This document shows, piece by piece, positions 24,906 through 33,802 of a stretch of DNA of 64,000 bases; position 1 is the first letter of the stretch; each line of letters begins with the position of its first letter. Both the position numbers and the translations under genes were made by a program. The notes under the pieces are model-generated. The model was not told the DNA's origin. It did no database searches and worked only from the letters and a program-made list of their open reading frames with translations. The DNA lies in contig NZ_LR134117.1 of NCBI RefSeq assembly GCF_900635445.1, forward strand, positions 1,674,001 to 1,738,000, in the 5' to 3' direction. Source of the DNA: Serratia odorifera. GTDB lineage: Bacteria; Pseudomonadota; Gammaproteobacteria; Enterobacterales; Enterobacteriaceae.

Positions 24906-26355
24906 ATGCCTTCCAAGGCGATCGCTAAATGGCTCAAACGACTGACGCTGGTGTTGGTGACGATCCTGATCACGCTGCTTGCCGTGCGAGTTTACGACAC
25001 CCAGCGCGGTCCGGCGCTGGAACCGTGGCATACCTTTGTGCCACACGAAATGAGCGGCGACGAAGTGGACGGTGCCGACTGGCCGGCCTATCTGGCCGCC
25101 GAACAGCGGGTGTTTGCCGAGGTGAAAACCAACGTCAGCGATCGGCTGGAGGCTGGCGAACGTATTCCCCTGAACCGCTATTTTAGCGGCAGCCCGATTT
25201 ATCCCGCGCATTTTGCCCGTGACTGGAATCGTTCTTATCAACTGTTACCGGCGGGGGAACCGCGTGGCGCGGTGGTGTTGTTGCATGGGCTGACCGACTC
25301 ACCGTATAGCCTGCGGCATATTGCCGACAATTACCGGCAGCACGGCTTTGTCGCCGTTGGCATTCGCTTGCCGGCGCATGGCACGGTACCGGGCGCGTTG
25401 ACCGCCATTGAATGGCAGGACTGGCTGGCGGCCACCCGACTGGCGGTGCGCGAAGCGCGTAAGCGTATCGGCGCGGACAAGCCGCTGCATATCGTCGGTT
25501 TTTCCAACGGCGGTGCCTTGGCGATGAAATATGCGCTGGATGCGCTGGAAGATCCCGAACTGGCACCGCCGCAGCGGCTGATTTTGATTTCGCCGATGAT
25601 AGGCGTCACCCACTTCGCCCGCTTTGCGGGCATCGCCGGTTGGCCGGCGGTGTTCCCGGCGTTCGCCAAAGCGGCGTGGCTCGGCATACTGCCGGAATTC
25701 AATCCGTTTAAATACAACTCGTTCCCGGTCAACGGCGCGCGCCAGTCCTATTTGCTCAGCAATGCGCTGCAACAGCAGATAGCCCGGCTTGGCCGTGATG
25801 GCAAGCTGGCGGCATTGCCACCGGTGCTGACCTTCCAATCGGTGATGGACTCCACCGTCAGTACCCGGGCGGTGATCCGCGCGCTGTATAATGTCTTGCC
25901 GGCCAACGGCAGCGAACTGGTGCTGTTTGACGTCAATCGCACGGTGAATTTCGGCCCGCTGCTGCGGCCCAATGCCGCCGATGCGGTAAACCAGCTGTTG
26001 CCGCCGCCGCCGCGTCGTTACCGCGCCACGGTAATCACCAACCGATCGCCGGAAAGCAGCGAGGCGGTAGCGCATATTACCGAGGCCGGAGCGGTGGCGG
26101 AACGCCAACAGCCGCTCGGCCTTGCCTACCCTGCGGATATCTATTCGTTGTCGCATGTGGCGTTGCCGTTCCCGATCGACGATTCGCTTTACGGCCGTTT
26201 CCCGGCGCAGCGTGCCGAATTTGGCATCAGCCTCGGCACCATTGCCGCGCGTGGGGAGCGTTCGGTATTGGTGGTCGATATGGATTCGCTGATGCGTCTT
26301 GCCTCCAACCCGTTCTTCCCGTACCTGTTTGCAGCGTATCGACAGCAAGCTTTAG
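24906..26355 (+). CDS. Membrane-anchored alpha/beta hydrolase (frameshifted near 26328-26330)
   Basis: About 482 residues after correction. ATG 24906 after AGGAGT. N-terminal membrane anchor (residues 10-30), then the hydrolase core: VVLLHGLTDSPYSLRHI, nucleophile Ser in IVGFSNGGALAMKY, acid in FQSVMDSTVS, and His in YSLSHVALPF. As sequenced, the frame runs on to 26861 through antisense DNA of the next gene. Removing one T at 26328-26330 gives the ending QRIDSKL and TAG at 26353-26355, which overlaps the convergent epimerase stop by 4 bases. I judge the shorter protein correct. Function beyond esterase/lipase-like is unknown. Confidence 0.75.
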
Positions 26356-27101
26356 ACAAAACCGAGCAGGGCAAAGGCATCATCCTGCGGCTGGTAATCG
26401 AGCAGTTGGCGGGTTTCTTCCAGCGACAGGCGCTGATAGCGGTTGTTGGAAACGCCGTGCACCACCGCGTAGGAGACGTCGGTAACGCGAATGCAGCGAT
26501 CGAGCAGATCGGCGGCGTCGCGGTGGCTGAGAAAGGCGCTCATGTCGCGGGCGCTGAGCTGCTGACCGGCGCACAGGGTGGTGAAGTTGGCGATGCGTAC
26601 CGACAGGGCGGACAGGCCTTCCTGGTGGGCAAAGTAGGCGGCGATGCCTTCGCCGAACGCCTTGCTGACGCCATACAGATTCTTTGGTCGTGGTGCATCG
26701 TCCGGCCGTACCTGATAATCCAGCGGATAGCCTTCTACCGCCTGGGCGCTGCTGGCAAATACCACGCGCCGACAGCCGGCATCCTTGGCGGCGCGGAAGA
26801 TATTAAAGGTGCCGAGAATGTTGTTGTCTTTCAACGAGTCGCAAAAATTCGCGTCCGGTGACGGATCTGCCGCCAGATGCAGCACGGTATCGATGCCGGC
26901 GCAGGCGGCGCGGCAGGCTTGCAGATCGGTGATGTCAAAGGCCAGCACCTGGTCGTTGGCACCGATATCGTGCAATAGGCCGATGTCCCGCTCCGCCAGC
27001 CGCAGTGGATAACGGCCTGCCATTGCCGTCCGGTATGCTGTAGCAACGCGGCCACCCGCGCCGGTGATCAAAATCCTGCCCATCTCAGAACGCAATGCCA
27101 T
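26352..27101 (-). CDS. NAD-dependent epimerase/dehydratase family protein (uronate dehydrogenase-like)
   Basis: 249 residues; ATG 27101, or ATG 27083, where ILITGAGGRVATAY begins almost at once. Rossmann loop TGAGGRVA, second strand AFDITDL, catalytic Ser in VFASSAQAVEGYP and YGVSK with the active-site Tyr and Lys. The short length and EGYPLDYQVRPDDAPRPKN region are typical of uronate dehydrogenases and related short SDRe proteins. Convergent with the hydrolase and overlapping its stop. Likely oxidises a sugar or sugar acid; unproven. Confidence 0.82.
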   Translation of the reverse strand: MALRSEMGRILITGAGGRVATAYRTAMAGRYPLRLAERDIGLLHDIGANDQVLAFDITDLQACRAACAGIDTVLHLAADPSPDANFCDSLKDNNILGTFNIFRAAKDAGCRRVVFASSAQAVEGYPLDYQVRPDDAPRPKNLYGVSKAFGEGIAAYFAHQEGLSALSVRIANFTTLCAGQQLSARDMSAFLSHRDAADLLDRCIRVTDVSYAVVHGVSNNRYQRLSLEETRQLLDYQPQDDAFALLGFV

Positions 27102-27190
27102 GGCGCTTCAATCCTAAACAAGTTACGCAGAGGCCCAGTATTAGCCCGCTGCATTATCCTTGTCCAGTTAATATTAATTTCTCTGATGTT

Positions 27191-28054
27191 TTAGCGCGAA
27201 ATTGGGCAACTCTGCGCTACGCTGTCGGACAACAGCGTCATCACCGCCCGAATGGCTGGCGCGCGTGCCAGATCGGGGTAGGTCACCAGCCACAGTTCGC
27301 GCGTTGGCGCGGGTATGGCGGTGGGCAGTTTTATCAATAGTGGGTCGTCATCGGCAACGAACGTCGGCAAAGCGGTAGCACCCAGCCCCGAACGTGCCGC
27401 TTCGATCAGGGAAAACAGATCGCTGGCCTGAAACACCACCGGCCGATCGTTCACTAACTGCTGCAACCACTGCTGATGCGGCTGTTGCCGGTAGCGGGCG
27501 TCATAGGTGAGAAAACGGTGCGCCGCCTCGGGTAAGCTGGCGTAGTCAGGGGCGGCGTAAAGCGCATAGCGCATGATGCCGATGCGTTGGGTCAGCAGAT
27601 CCGGCTGCTGTGGCCGAACCATGCGCACGGCAATATCGGCCGCCCCGCGATCCAGCTCGGCAAGGTGGGCCTCACCGGATAGCGCCAGCGTAATATGCGG
27701 ATAAACCTGCTGAAATTCGGCCATGCGTGGCGCGATCGCCCGGGCGGCCACCGACGGTGGCGCGCTGACGCGCACCGTCGCCTGCCGGGTTTCCGCCGTG
27801 GCACGCACGTAGCGTTCGATGGCCTGCGTCTGTTGTTCGACCTCCGCCGCCAGGCCGGCAATCACCCGACCATGCTGGGTCAGCGGCGTACTGCGCGGCA
27901 GGCGGGTAATCAGCGGCAGGGCGAGGGATTTTTCCAGCGCCGCCACCCGACGCCCGACGGTGGCATGATCGCAGCCCAGTTCACGCGCCGCGGCGCTCAA
28001 TGAACCGCTACGGGCCAGTACCACAAAATGTTTTAAATCCTGCCAATCGATCAT
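27191..28054 (-). CDS. LysR-family transcriptional regulator
   Basis: 287 residues from ATG 28054 (AGGA upstream, and MIDWQDLKHFVVLARSGSLS is the standard LysR start); a start at 28072 adds six residues. Helix-turn-helix at residues 17-58 (AARELGCDHATVGRRVAALE), effector domain after TVRVSAPPSVAARAIAP. Belongs by eye to the group that represses adjacent oxidoreductases. Divergent from the atypical SDR gene at 28168, 113 bp away, its likely target. Confidence 0.88.
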   Translation of the reverse strand: MIDWQDLKHFVVLARSGSLSAAARELGCDHATVGRRVAALEKSLALPLITRLPRSTPLTQHGRVIAGLAAEVEQQTQAIERYVRATAETRQATVRVSAPPSVAARAIAPRMAEFQQVYPHITLALSGEAHLAELDRGAADIAVRMVRPQQPDLLTQRIGIMRYALYAAPDYASLPEAAHRFLTYDARYRQQPHQQWLQQLVNDRPVVFQASDLFSLIEAARSGLGATALPTFVADDDPLLIKLPTAIPAPTRELWLVTYPDLARAPAIRAVMTLLSDSVAQSCPISR

Positions 28055-28167
28055 CAGTGAATTCCTGCACAATACCGTTGCGGTTTTGTGGAATATTCAC
28101 ACACAAAGGAGTGTGGTTCAATGCCATTGTTCAGTCATTAAAGTGAATTGTTCAATTAGGATATCTT

Positions 28168-28914
28168 ATGAATTTACGCTTGCAGGGGTGCACCGTGTTA
28201 ATCACCGGCGCCAGCGCTGGCATCGGTGCCGGCATGGTACGGGTGTTTGCCTCGCAGGGTGCAAAGGTGATCGCCACCGCACGGCGTACCGAGAGGCTAT
28301 TGGCGCTGGCCGACCAGGTCGAAAGGCAGGGCGCTGAACGGCCGTCGGTGATAAGCGCCGATCTCACCGACGCTGCGCAGTTGTCCGCTCTGGCGGCGCA
28401 GGTTGGCCACTGCGATATTCTGATCAACGCGATGGGCGGGGCCAGACCGACCGCGCTTGACGCCAGCGATGCCGTCTGGGAAGAAGCCTTTGCCTTGAAC
28501 TTCACCCCTGCCCGGCGATTGACCCAGGCGCTGTTGCCGGGGATGCAGGCGCAGGGCTGGGGGCGCATCATCAATCTCAGTGGCTCGATGGAACCCCGTA
28601 ACCTGAATGCCGCCAGCGCGGCCAAGGGCGCAATCCACCTGTGGGCCAAAGGGTTGGCAAGCGACGTGGCGGCGCAGGGCATTACCGTCAATACCTTGCA
28701 GCCGGGGCGGATCAACAGTGAGCAGATCTGCGAAACGCTGTATCCGACCGAGGCAGCGCGGCAAGCCTATAGCAAGCAACACATTCCGATGGGCTATTTT
28801 GGTGAACCCGAAGACGTCGCCTGGTTAGCGGCGTTCCTGTGCTCGCCACAGGCCCATTACATTACCGGCACGGTGATCCCGGTGGACGGCGGCATGCACT
28901 ATTTCGCCCATTAA
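28168..28914 (+). CDS. Atypical SDR-family protein lacking the catalytic Tyr
   Basis: 248 residues, ATG 28168. Cofactor loop TGASAGIG is intact, but the NNAG motif reads INAMGG and the active-site YxxxK reads AASAAKGA, with Ala (codon GCC) four residues before Lys. Ser is kept in NLSGSMEP. The C-terminus (GTVIPVDGGMHYF) is typical. Standard SDR chemistry needs the Tyr, so the protein may use another residue, bind NAD(P) without catalysis, or belong to a divergent clade. The local reading frame is clean, so this is not a sequencing frameshift. Confidence 0.8.
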   Translation: MNLRLQGCTVLITGASAGIGAGMVRVFASQGAKVIATARRTERLLALADQVERQGAERPSVISADLTDAAQLSALAAQVGHCDILINAMGGARPTALDASDAVWEEAFALNFTPARRLTQALLPGMQAQGWGRIINLSGSMEPRNLNAASAAKGAIHLWAKGLASDVAAQGITVNTLQPGRINSEQICETLYPTEAARQAYSKQHIPMGYFGEPEDVAWLAAFLCSPQAHYITGTVIPVDGGMHYFAH

Positions 28915-29012
28915 CCGGCGTTTTGCATAGCGGATCACATTTTTGCGCTTTGCCGCCACAAACGCTTGTCGCGGCAAAAACACGGTGTTAACGTCATTTT
29001 TCAGCCGCGTTA

Positions 29013-29041
29013 GGGTTGTTACTGCTTCGGCAGGCAAAACC
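29013..29041 (+). promoter_or_regulatory. Ribonucleic antiterminator (RAT) for a BglG-family protein
   Basis: 29 nt starting GGGTTGTTACTG and ending GCAGGCAAAACC, a near-perfect match to the E. coli bgl RAT (GGATTGTTACCG ... GCGGGCAAAACC). Its last bases overlap the first arm of the terminator below, so binding of a phosphorylation-controlled antiterminator protein would block terminator folding. No bglG-type gene is next to it. Confidence 0.9.
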
Positions 29042-29105
29042 TAAATCTCGTGCTTCTGTTGCCCTTTGAATGGGCGCAGAGGCGACGAGGTTTAGGTTTT
29101 TTTTT
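29037..29105 (+). terminator. Conditional terminator in bglF leader
   Basis: Stem arms AAACCTAAATCTCGT (29037-29051 region) and ACGAGGTTTAGGTTT (from 29085), 15 pairs with a single G-U, followed by an uninterrupted T run to 29105. The apical part has a second small hairpin (GCCC ... GGGC). With the overlapping RAT it forms a sugar-responsive transcription switch for the beta-glucoside operon. Confidence 0.9.
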
Positions 29106-29181
29106 GCGCCGAATTCCGCCGCCGTGTTTGGCCAACAGCGTGTTGGCGGCCGGGTGATATCAGAAATCAAGGAATAACCTT

Positions 29182-31047
29182 ATGAAATATCAACAGTTAG
29201 CCAGTGAGATTTTGGCCGGTGTCGGTGGCCGCGACAATGTGAAAAGCCTGGAACACTGTGCGACACGGTTGCGCTTCAAACTGCACCAACGCGACAAGGC
29301 GGACGCGGCGACGCTGAAGAACAATAGCGGGGTGATCATGGTGGTGGAGAGCGGCGGCCAGTTTCAGGTGGTGATCGGCAATCACGTCAGCGAGGTTTAC
29401 GCCGCACTGGAGCAGGCTGCGGGTCTCGATGGCGACGCCACAGCGGCACCGAAGGAGAAAAAGGACGGTCTGTTCAGCCGCTTTATCGACGTGGTGTCCG
29501 GCATTTTTACCCCGTTAATCGGCGTCATGGCGGCGTCTGGCATCCTCAAAGGCTTATTGGCACTGACGCTGACCGTCGGCTGGTTACAGGCCGACGGCGG
29601 CAGCTATCGCCTGCTGTTTGCCGCCAGCGACGCGCTGTTTTACTTCTTCCCGATCATGCTGGGGTATACCGCCGGTAAAAAATTTGGCGGTAATCCGTTC
29701 ATCACCATGGCGATTGGTGGAGCCTTGACTCACCCGTTGATGCTCGCCGCGTTTGAGGGCAGCCAGTTGCCTGGTGCTGCCCGGGAATATTTCTTTGGCG
29801 TGCCGATTACCTTTATCAACTACAGCTCGTCGGTGATCCCGATCATTTTTGCCGCCTGGGTATCGTGCAAGCTGGAGCCGTGGTTCAACCGGCTGGTGTT
29901 CAGTTCGCTGCGCAATTTCACCACGCCGATGCTCTGTCTGGCGATCGTCGTGCCGCTGACGTTTCTGCTGATCGGGCCGGTAGCGACCGGGCTCAGCCAC
30001 CTGCTGGCCAATGGTTATCAAAGCCTGTACGCGGTTAACCCGCTGGTGGCCGGTGCATTGATGGGGGCGCTGTGGCAGGTGTGCGTGATCTTTGGTCTGC
30101 ATTGGGGATTGGTGCCGTTGATGATCAACAACCTGAGCGTGCTGGGCCGCGATACGCTGGCTCCGTTGCTGCTACCGGCGGTGATGGGGCAAACCGGCGC
30201 AGCGCTTGGCGTGATGCTGCGCACTCGTGACGCCAGGCTGCGGGTGCTGGCAGGATCGGCGGTCAGCGCCGGTATTTTCGGCATCACCGAACCGGCAGTG
30301 TATGGCGTTAACCTGCCGAACCGACGCCCGTTCATTTTTGGCTGCGTCGGCGGCGCGATCGGTGGTGCGGTGGTGGGTTATTTCCATACCGCGACCTATT
30401 CGTTCGGACTGGTGAGCGTTTTTACCTTTGCGCAAATCATCCCGAGCGGCGGCCTGGATGCGACGGTGTGGGGGGCAATCATCGGTTCGCTGCTGTCGTT
30501 CATGATTGCCGCTACCGCCAGTTACCTGTTTGGCGTGCCGACACCACCACCGGCCACCGCCGATGCACCGCTCCATCCCGCGCCGCTGCAGCGTAAGCAG
30601 ACCGTTGCCAGCCCGCTGGCCGGTGATGTGCTGCCGCTCGAGCAGGTCAATGATGCCACTTTCGCCAGCGGCTTATTGGGTAAAGGTGTGGCTATCGTGC
30701 CGCATTGCGGGCGGGTGGTGGCTCCGGTTGACGGGCGGGTAGCCTCGCTGTTTCGCACCGGACACGCTATCGGTATCGCCTCGGACGACGGTATCGAGGT
30801 GCTGATCCACGTCGGTATCGATACGGTGAAACTCGATGGGCAGCATTTTAGCGTACGGGTGAAGCAGGGAGATCGCGTCAGGCAGGGCGAGTTGCTAATT
30901 GAATTTGACCAGGTGGCGATCCACGCCGCCGGCTATGACACCACCACGCCAATCATCATCAGCAACAGCGATGACTACGTTGACGTGCTGGCCACTGACG
31001 CCGCTGCGGTGCCGGAACAGGCACCGTTGCTGACGTTATTACGTTAA
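29182..31047 (+). CDS. bglF: PTS beta-glucoside-specific EIIBCA component
   Basis: 621 residues, ATG 29182 after AAGGAATAA. EIIB (residues 1-80) with the phospho-Cys in EHCATRLRFKL; EIIC (about 105-460) with ten hydrophobic segments and GITEPAVYGVNLP, the sugar-binding/gating signature; EIIA (about 470-621) with DGIEVLIHVGIDTVKL holding the active His. BCA order matches BglF/ArbF/AscF-type permeases, and the phospho-glucosidase gene follows after 12 bp. It imports and phosphorylates aryl- or alkyl-beta-glucosides. In bgl systems the same EII also phosphorylates and inactivates the antiterminator. Confidence 0.93.
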   Translation: MKYQQLASEILAGVGGRDNVKSLEHCATRLRFKLHQRDKADAATLKNNSGVIMVVESGGQFQVVIGNHVSEVYAALEQAAGLDGDATAAPKEKKDGLFSRFIDVVSGIFTPLIGVMAASGILKGLLALTLTVGWLQADGGSYRLLFAASDALFYFFPIMLGYTAGKKFGGNPFITMAIGGALTHPLMLAAFEGSQLPGAAREYFFGVPITFINYSSSVIPIIFAAWVSCKLEPWFNRLVFSSLRNFTTPMLCLAIVVPLTFLLIGPVATGLSHLLANGYQSLYAVNPLVAGALMGALWQVCVIFGLHWGLVPLMINNLSVLGRDTLAPLLLPAVMGQTGAALGVMLRTRDARLRVLAGSAVSAGIFGITEPAVYGVNLPNRRPFIFGCVGGAIGGAVVGYFHTATYSFGLVSVFTFAQIIPSGGLDATVWGAIIGSLLSFMIAATASYLFGVPTPPPATADAPLHPAPLQRKQTVASPLAGDVLPLEQVNDATFASGLLGKGVAIVPHCGRVVAPVDGRVASLFRTGHAIGIASDDGIEVLIHVGIDTVKLDGQHFSVRVKQGDRVRQGELLIEFDQVAIHAAGYDTTTPIIISNSDDYVDVLATDAAAVPEQAPLLTLLR

Positions 31048-31059
31048 CAGGAGAATGCA

Positions 31060-32463
31060 ATGACCAGTAAATTCCCTCAGCACTTTCTGTGGGGCGGCGC
31101 GGTGGCCGCCAATCAGGTAGAAGGCGCCTATCAGGCGCATGGCAAAGGGTTGTCGACCTCCGACGCCCAACCGCAGGGCATTTTTGGCGGGATTACGCCG
31201 CGCGTTGCCGGCGACAGCGGTATTAAAGACGTGGCGATCGATTTTTATCACCGCTACCCGGAAGACATCGCGCTGTTTGCCGAAATGGGCTTTACCTGCC
31301 TGCGTACCTCCATCGCCTGGACGCGCATTTTTCCGCAAGGGGATGAAGATACGCCGAACGAAGAAGGGCTGGCGTTTTACCAGCGGCTGTTTGACGAGAT
31401 GGCGAAATATGGCATTCAGCCGCTGATTACGCTGTCGCATTACGAAATGCCGTATGGCCTGACGCAAAAATACGGCGGCTGGGGTAGCCGCCAGACCATA
31501 GGTTTCTTTGAACGCTATGCGCGCACGGTGTTTGAACGCTATAAACACCAGGTCAAGCACTGGCTGACGTTCAACGAAATCAACATGTCGTTGCACGCGC
31601 CGTTCACCGGCGTCGGGTTGCCGGAGGACAGCAGTAAAAGCGAGATTTACCAGGCAATCCACCATCAGCTGGTGGCCAGCGCCAAGGCGGTCAAGGCCTG
31701 CCATGACATCATACCTGACGGCAAAATCGGCAATATGCTGCTTGGCGGTATCGTCTATCCCCTGAGCTGCCGGCCAGAGGACGTGCTGGCAAGCCAGCGT
31801 CAAAACCGGGATTGGCTGTTCTTTGGCGATGTGCAGGCACGCGGCTATTATCCGGCCTACATGCAGCGCTATTTCCGTGAAAACGGCGTCCAGCTGGAGA
31901 TCACTGATGACGATCGCCAGGCGCTGCGTGAAACCGTCGATTTCATTTCTTTCAGCTATTACATGAGCGGTTGCAGCACCGCCGACCAGGCGCACAACCA
32001 CAGCGCCCGCGCCAATATTCTCAAGATGGTGCCGAACCCGCATCTGGCCAGTTCGCAATGGGGTTGGCAGATCGATCCGCTTGGGCTGCGTTATTTGCTC
32101 AATGAGCTGTATGACCGCTATCAGAAACCGCTGTTTATCGTTGAAAACGGTCTGGGCGCCAAAGACCAGGTCGAAGCCGATGGCAGCATCAACGATGATT
32201 ATCGCATCCGTTATCTCAACGATCATCTGGTGCAGGTCGGCGAAGCCATTGACGATGGCGTCGAGGTGATGGGCTATACCAGCTGGGGGCCGATCGATCT
32301 GGTCAGCGCGTCAACCGCCGAAATGTCCAAACGCTACGGTTTTATCTATGTCGATCGTGACGATAGCGGGGCAGGCAGTCTGGCGCGTCGCCGCAAAAAG
32401 AGTTTTTACTGGTATCGGGATGTCATCCGCAGCAACGGCGCTAGTCTGACATCTGGCGGCTAA
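31060..32463 (+). CDS. 6-phospho-beta-glucosidase (GH1)
   Basis: 467 residues, ATG 31060 after AGGAGA. Complete GH1 enzyme: opening FLWGGAVAANQVEGAYQAHGKG, acid/base Glu in WLTFNEIN, nucleophile Glu in LFIVENGLGAKD, and a phosphate-binding C-terminal region (SKRYGFIYVDRDD with Ser/Lys/Tyr). Closest by eye to BglB/BglA/AscB. Hydrolyses the 6-phospho-beta-glucoside made by the upstream permease. Last gene of the RAT-controlled operon; the convergent HD gene's stop is 4 bases away. Confidence 0.93.
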   Translation: MTSKFPQHFLWGGAVAANQVEGAYQAHGKGLSTSDAQPQGIFGGITPRVAGDSGIKDVAIDFYHRYPEDIALFAEMGFTCLRTSIAWTRIFPQGDEDTPNEEGLAFYQRLFDEMAKYGIQPLITLSHYEMPYGLTQKYGGWGSRQTIGFFERYARTVFERYKHQVKHWLTFNEINMSLHAPFTGVGLPEDSSKSEIYQAIHHQLVASAKAVKACHDIIPDGKIGNMLLGGIVYPLSCRPEDVLASQRQNRDWLFFGDVQARGYYPAYMQRYFRENGVQLEITDDDRQALRETVDFISFSYYMSGCSTADQAHNHSARANILKMVPNPHLASSQWGWQIDPLGLRYLLNELYDRYQKPLFIVENGLGAKDQVEADGSINDDYRIRYLNDHLVQVGEAIDDGVEVMGYTSWGPIDLVSASTAEMSKRYGFIYVDRDDSGAGSLARRRKKSFYWYRDVIRSNGASLTSGG

Positions 32464-32467
32464 ACGC

Positions 32468-33077
32468 TCAGCCCCTTTCGGCGTGTTCGCTGTCCAGATA
32501 ACGCTGACGCGCATGTTCAAACCAGCTGTCGGGCACGTTGTGCGGTGGCAGTCGCAGCATCGCCAGCCCGTGTTCGACAATATGGCTGGCCTGCCGCCAC
32601 AGCGTGGCATCGCCTTCGGTGAGGACGTCGAGCAGCCGCTGTTTTTCGATCAGGTAGGTGCGGGCGAAATGGCTGTCATAGGTCAGCAGCGAACGGGTAT
32701 TGTCGATCAAATCCGCCAGTTTGATGGTTTTTGCCGGCGGCGACGCCTTGGCGCTGTGGCGGCGATCGCGATTCTTGCGCTCAAAGCGGTTACCACTGCC
32801 GGCTTCGCTGACGTTGGTCAGCATGCCAACCAGTTCCGCTACCGGTTGGCCAAAATGGCTTTCGATGTCCGCCAGCGTGGTGGGGGGTGTCTTCTACCGT
32901 GTCGTGCAGCCAGGCTGCCGCCAGCATTTCGTCGGTGTGCGGCACGCTGCGAACGATTTCCACCACCGCCTGCGGGTGGACGATATACGGGGCGTTAGTG
33001 TATTTACGCCGTTGATCGATGGCCGCATGCGCCTTGGTGGCATAGCGGCGCGCGCGTTCTACCAGTGTGCTCGACAT
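32468..33077 (-). CDS. Small alarmone-hydrolase-like HD protein (frameshifted at 32882-32887)
   Basis: About 202 residues after removing one base from the six-G run at 32882-32887. ATG 33077 after AGGAAAGGAT. Reads MSSTLVERARRYATKAHAAIDQ..., then RKYTNAPYIVHPQAVVEIV, AAWLHDTVEDTPTTLADIESHFG (HDxxED metal site), LTNVSEAG, and IKLADLIDNTRSLL. This is the hydrolase-half pattern of RelA/SpoT, as in MESH1-type single-domain enzymes that remove pyrophosphate from (p)ppGpp. No synthetase or ACT/TGS domain. Divergent from ohrR, 106 bp apart. Confidence 0.8.
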
Positions 33078-33159
33078 ATCCTTTCCTCCTCTAGCGCCGT
33101 GCGCTGCGGTTCCATGATTAAAAAATAGCACAGTGGCAAAAAAATAGCTTGCGATTACA

Positions 33160-33169
33160 TAGTGCACTA
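33160..33169. promoter_or_regulatory. Palindrome upstream of ohrR (possible OhrR operator)
   Basis: Perfect TAGTGCACTA, 15 bases before the ohrR start; the related half ATAGTGC recurs before ohr at 33713-33719. Shared elements at both promoters would fit OhrR autoregulation and control of ohr. Confidence 0.4.
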
Positions 33170-33183
33170 TCTATAGTCGAACC

Positions 33184-33645
33184 ATGAAAGATAATCACTA
33201 CGACCCACTCAAGGCGAAAAACATGCTGCTGGATCAGCAGATGTGTTTTGCCCTGTACTCCGCCAATTTGGCGTTGCACAAGGTTTATCGCAAGCTGTTG
33301 AACCCGCTTGATCTCACCTATCCGCAATATCTGGTGATGCTGGTGCTGTGGGAGCGGGATGAAATCACGGTGTCGGATATCGGCGAACGCCTGTTTCTCG
33401 ATTCCGCCACCCTGACGCCGCTGTTGAAGCGGTTGGAGGCCGCCGGCCTGTTGCTGCGCTATCGTGCGGTTAACGACGAACGGCAGGTGATCATCGCGCT
33501 GACTGACGCCGGGCGCGCGCTGCGCGAAAAGGCCCATGCGGTACCGGAAGCGGTGATGTGTGCCACCGACTGCAGTCTGGACGAAGTGAGCAGCATCAAG
33601 CAGCAGTTGGAAAAGCTGCGCAACAGGTTAATCAACCAGCTTTGA
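33184..33645 (+). CDS. ohrR: OhrR, MarR-family organic-hydroperoxide sensor repressor
   Basis: 153 residues, ATG 33184. The N-terminal region LLDQQMCFALYSANLALHKVY has the reactive Cys in the OhrR position, with the two Tyr (ALYSAN and KVYRK) that sense its oxidation. The winged helix covers about residues 45-105 (VSDIGERLFLDSATLTPLLKRLEAAGLL; wing RAVNDERQVII). It represses ohr until organic peroxides oxidise the Cys. The ohr gene follows after 157 bp on the same strand. Confidence 0.92.
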   Translation: MKDNHYDPLKAKNMLLDQQMCFALYSANLALHKVYRKLLNPLDLTYPQYLVMLVLWERDEITVSDIGERLFLDSATLTPLLKRLEAAGLLLRYRAVNDERQVIIALTDAGRALREKAHAVPEAVMCATDCSLDEVSSIKQQLEKLRNRLINQL

Positions 33646-33802
33646 GCTAACCGCCGGTGTAGAACGCACGATGGTCAATCGTCGTCTACACTGAAATAGG
33701 CTCTGGATATATATAGTGCGCGATTTAATCGTGACAAATTTAATGACCGGCGCGGGCTTTTCCCGTCGACGGTAACCACCCACTCGAAAGAAGGAATCAA
33801 GC

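Noticed and set aside
24906..26861. 651-residue protein continuing past the hydrolase
   Set aside because: The last 170 residues are antisense to the epimerase gene; a one-base correction gives a natural stop at 26355.
31039..32226. 395-codon minus-strand frame opposite the phospho-glucosidase
   Set aside because: Antisense shadow of a complete GH1 gene.
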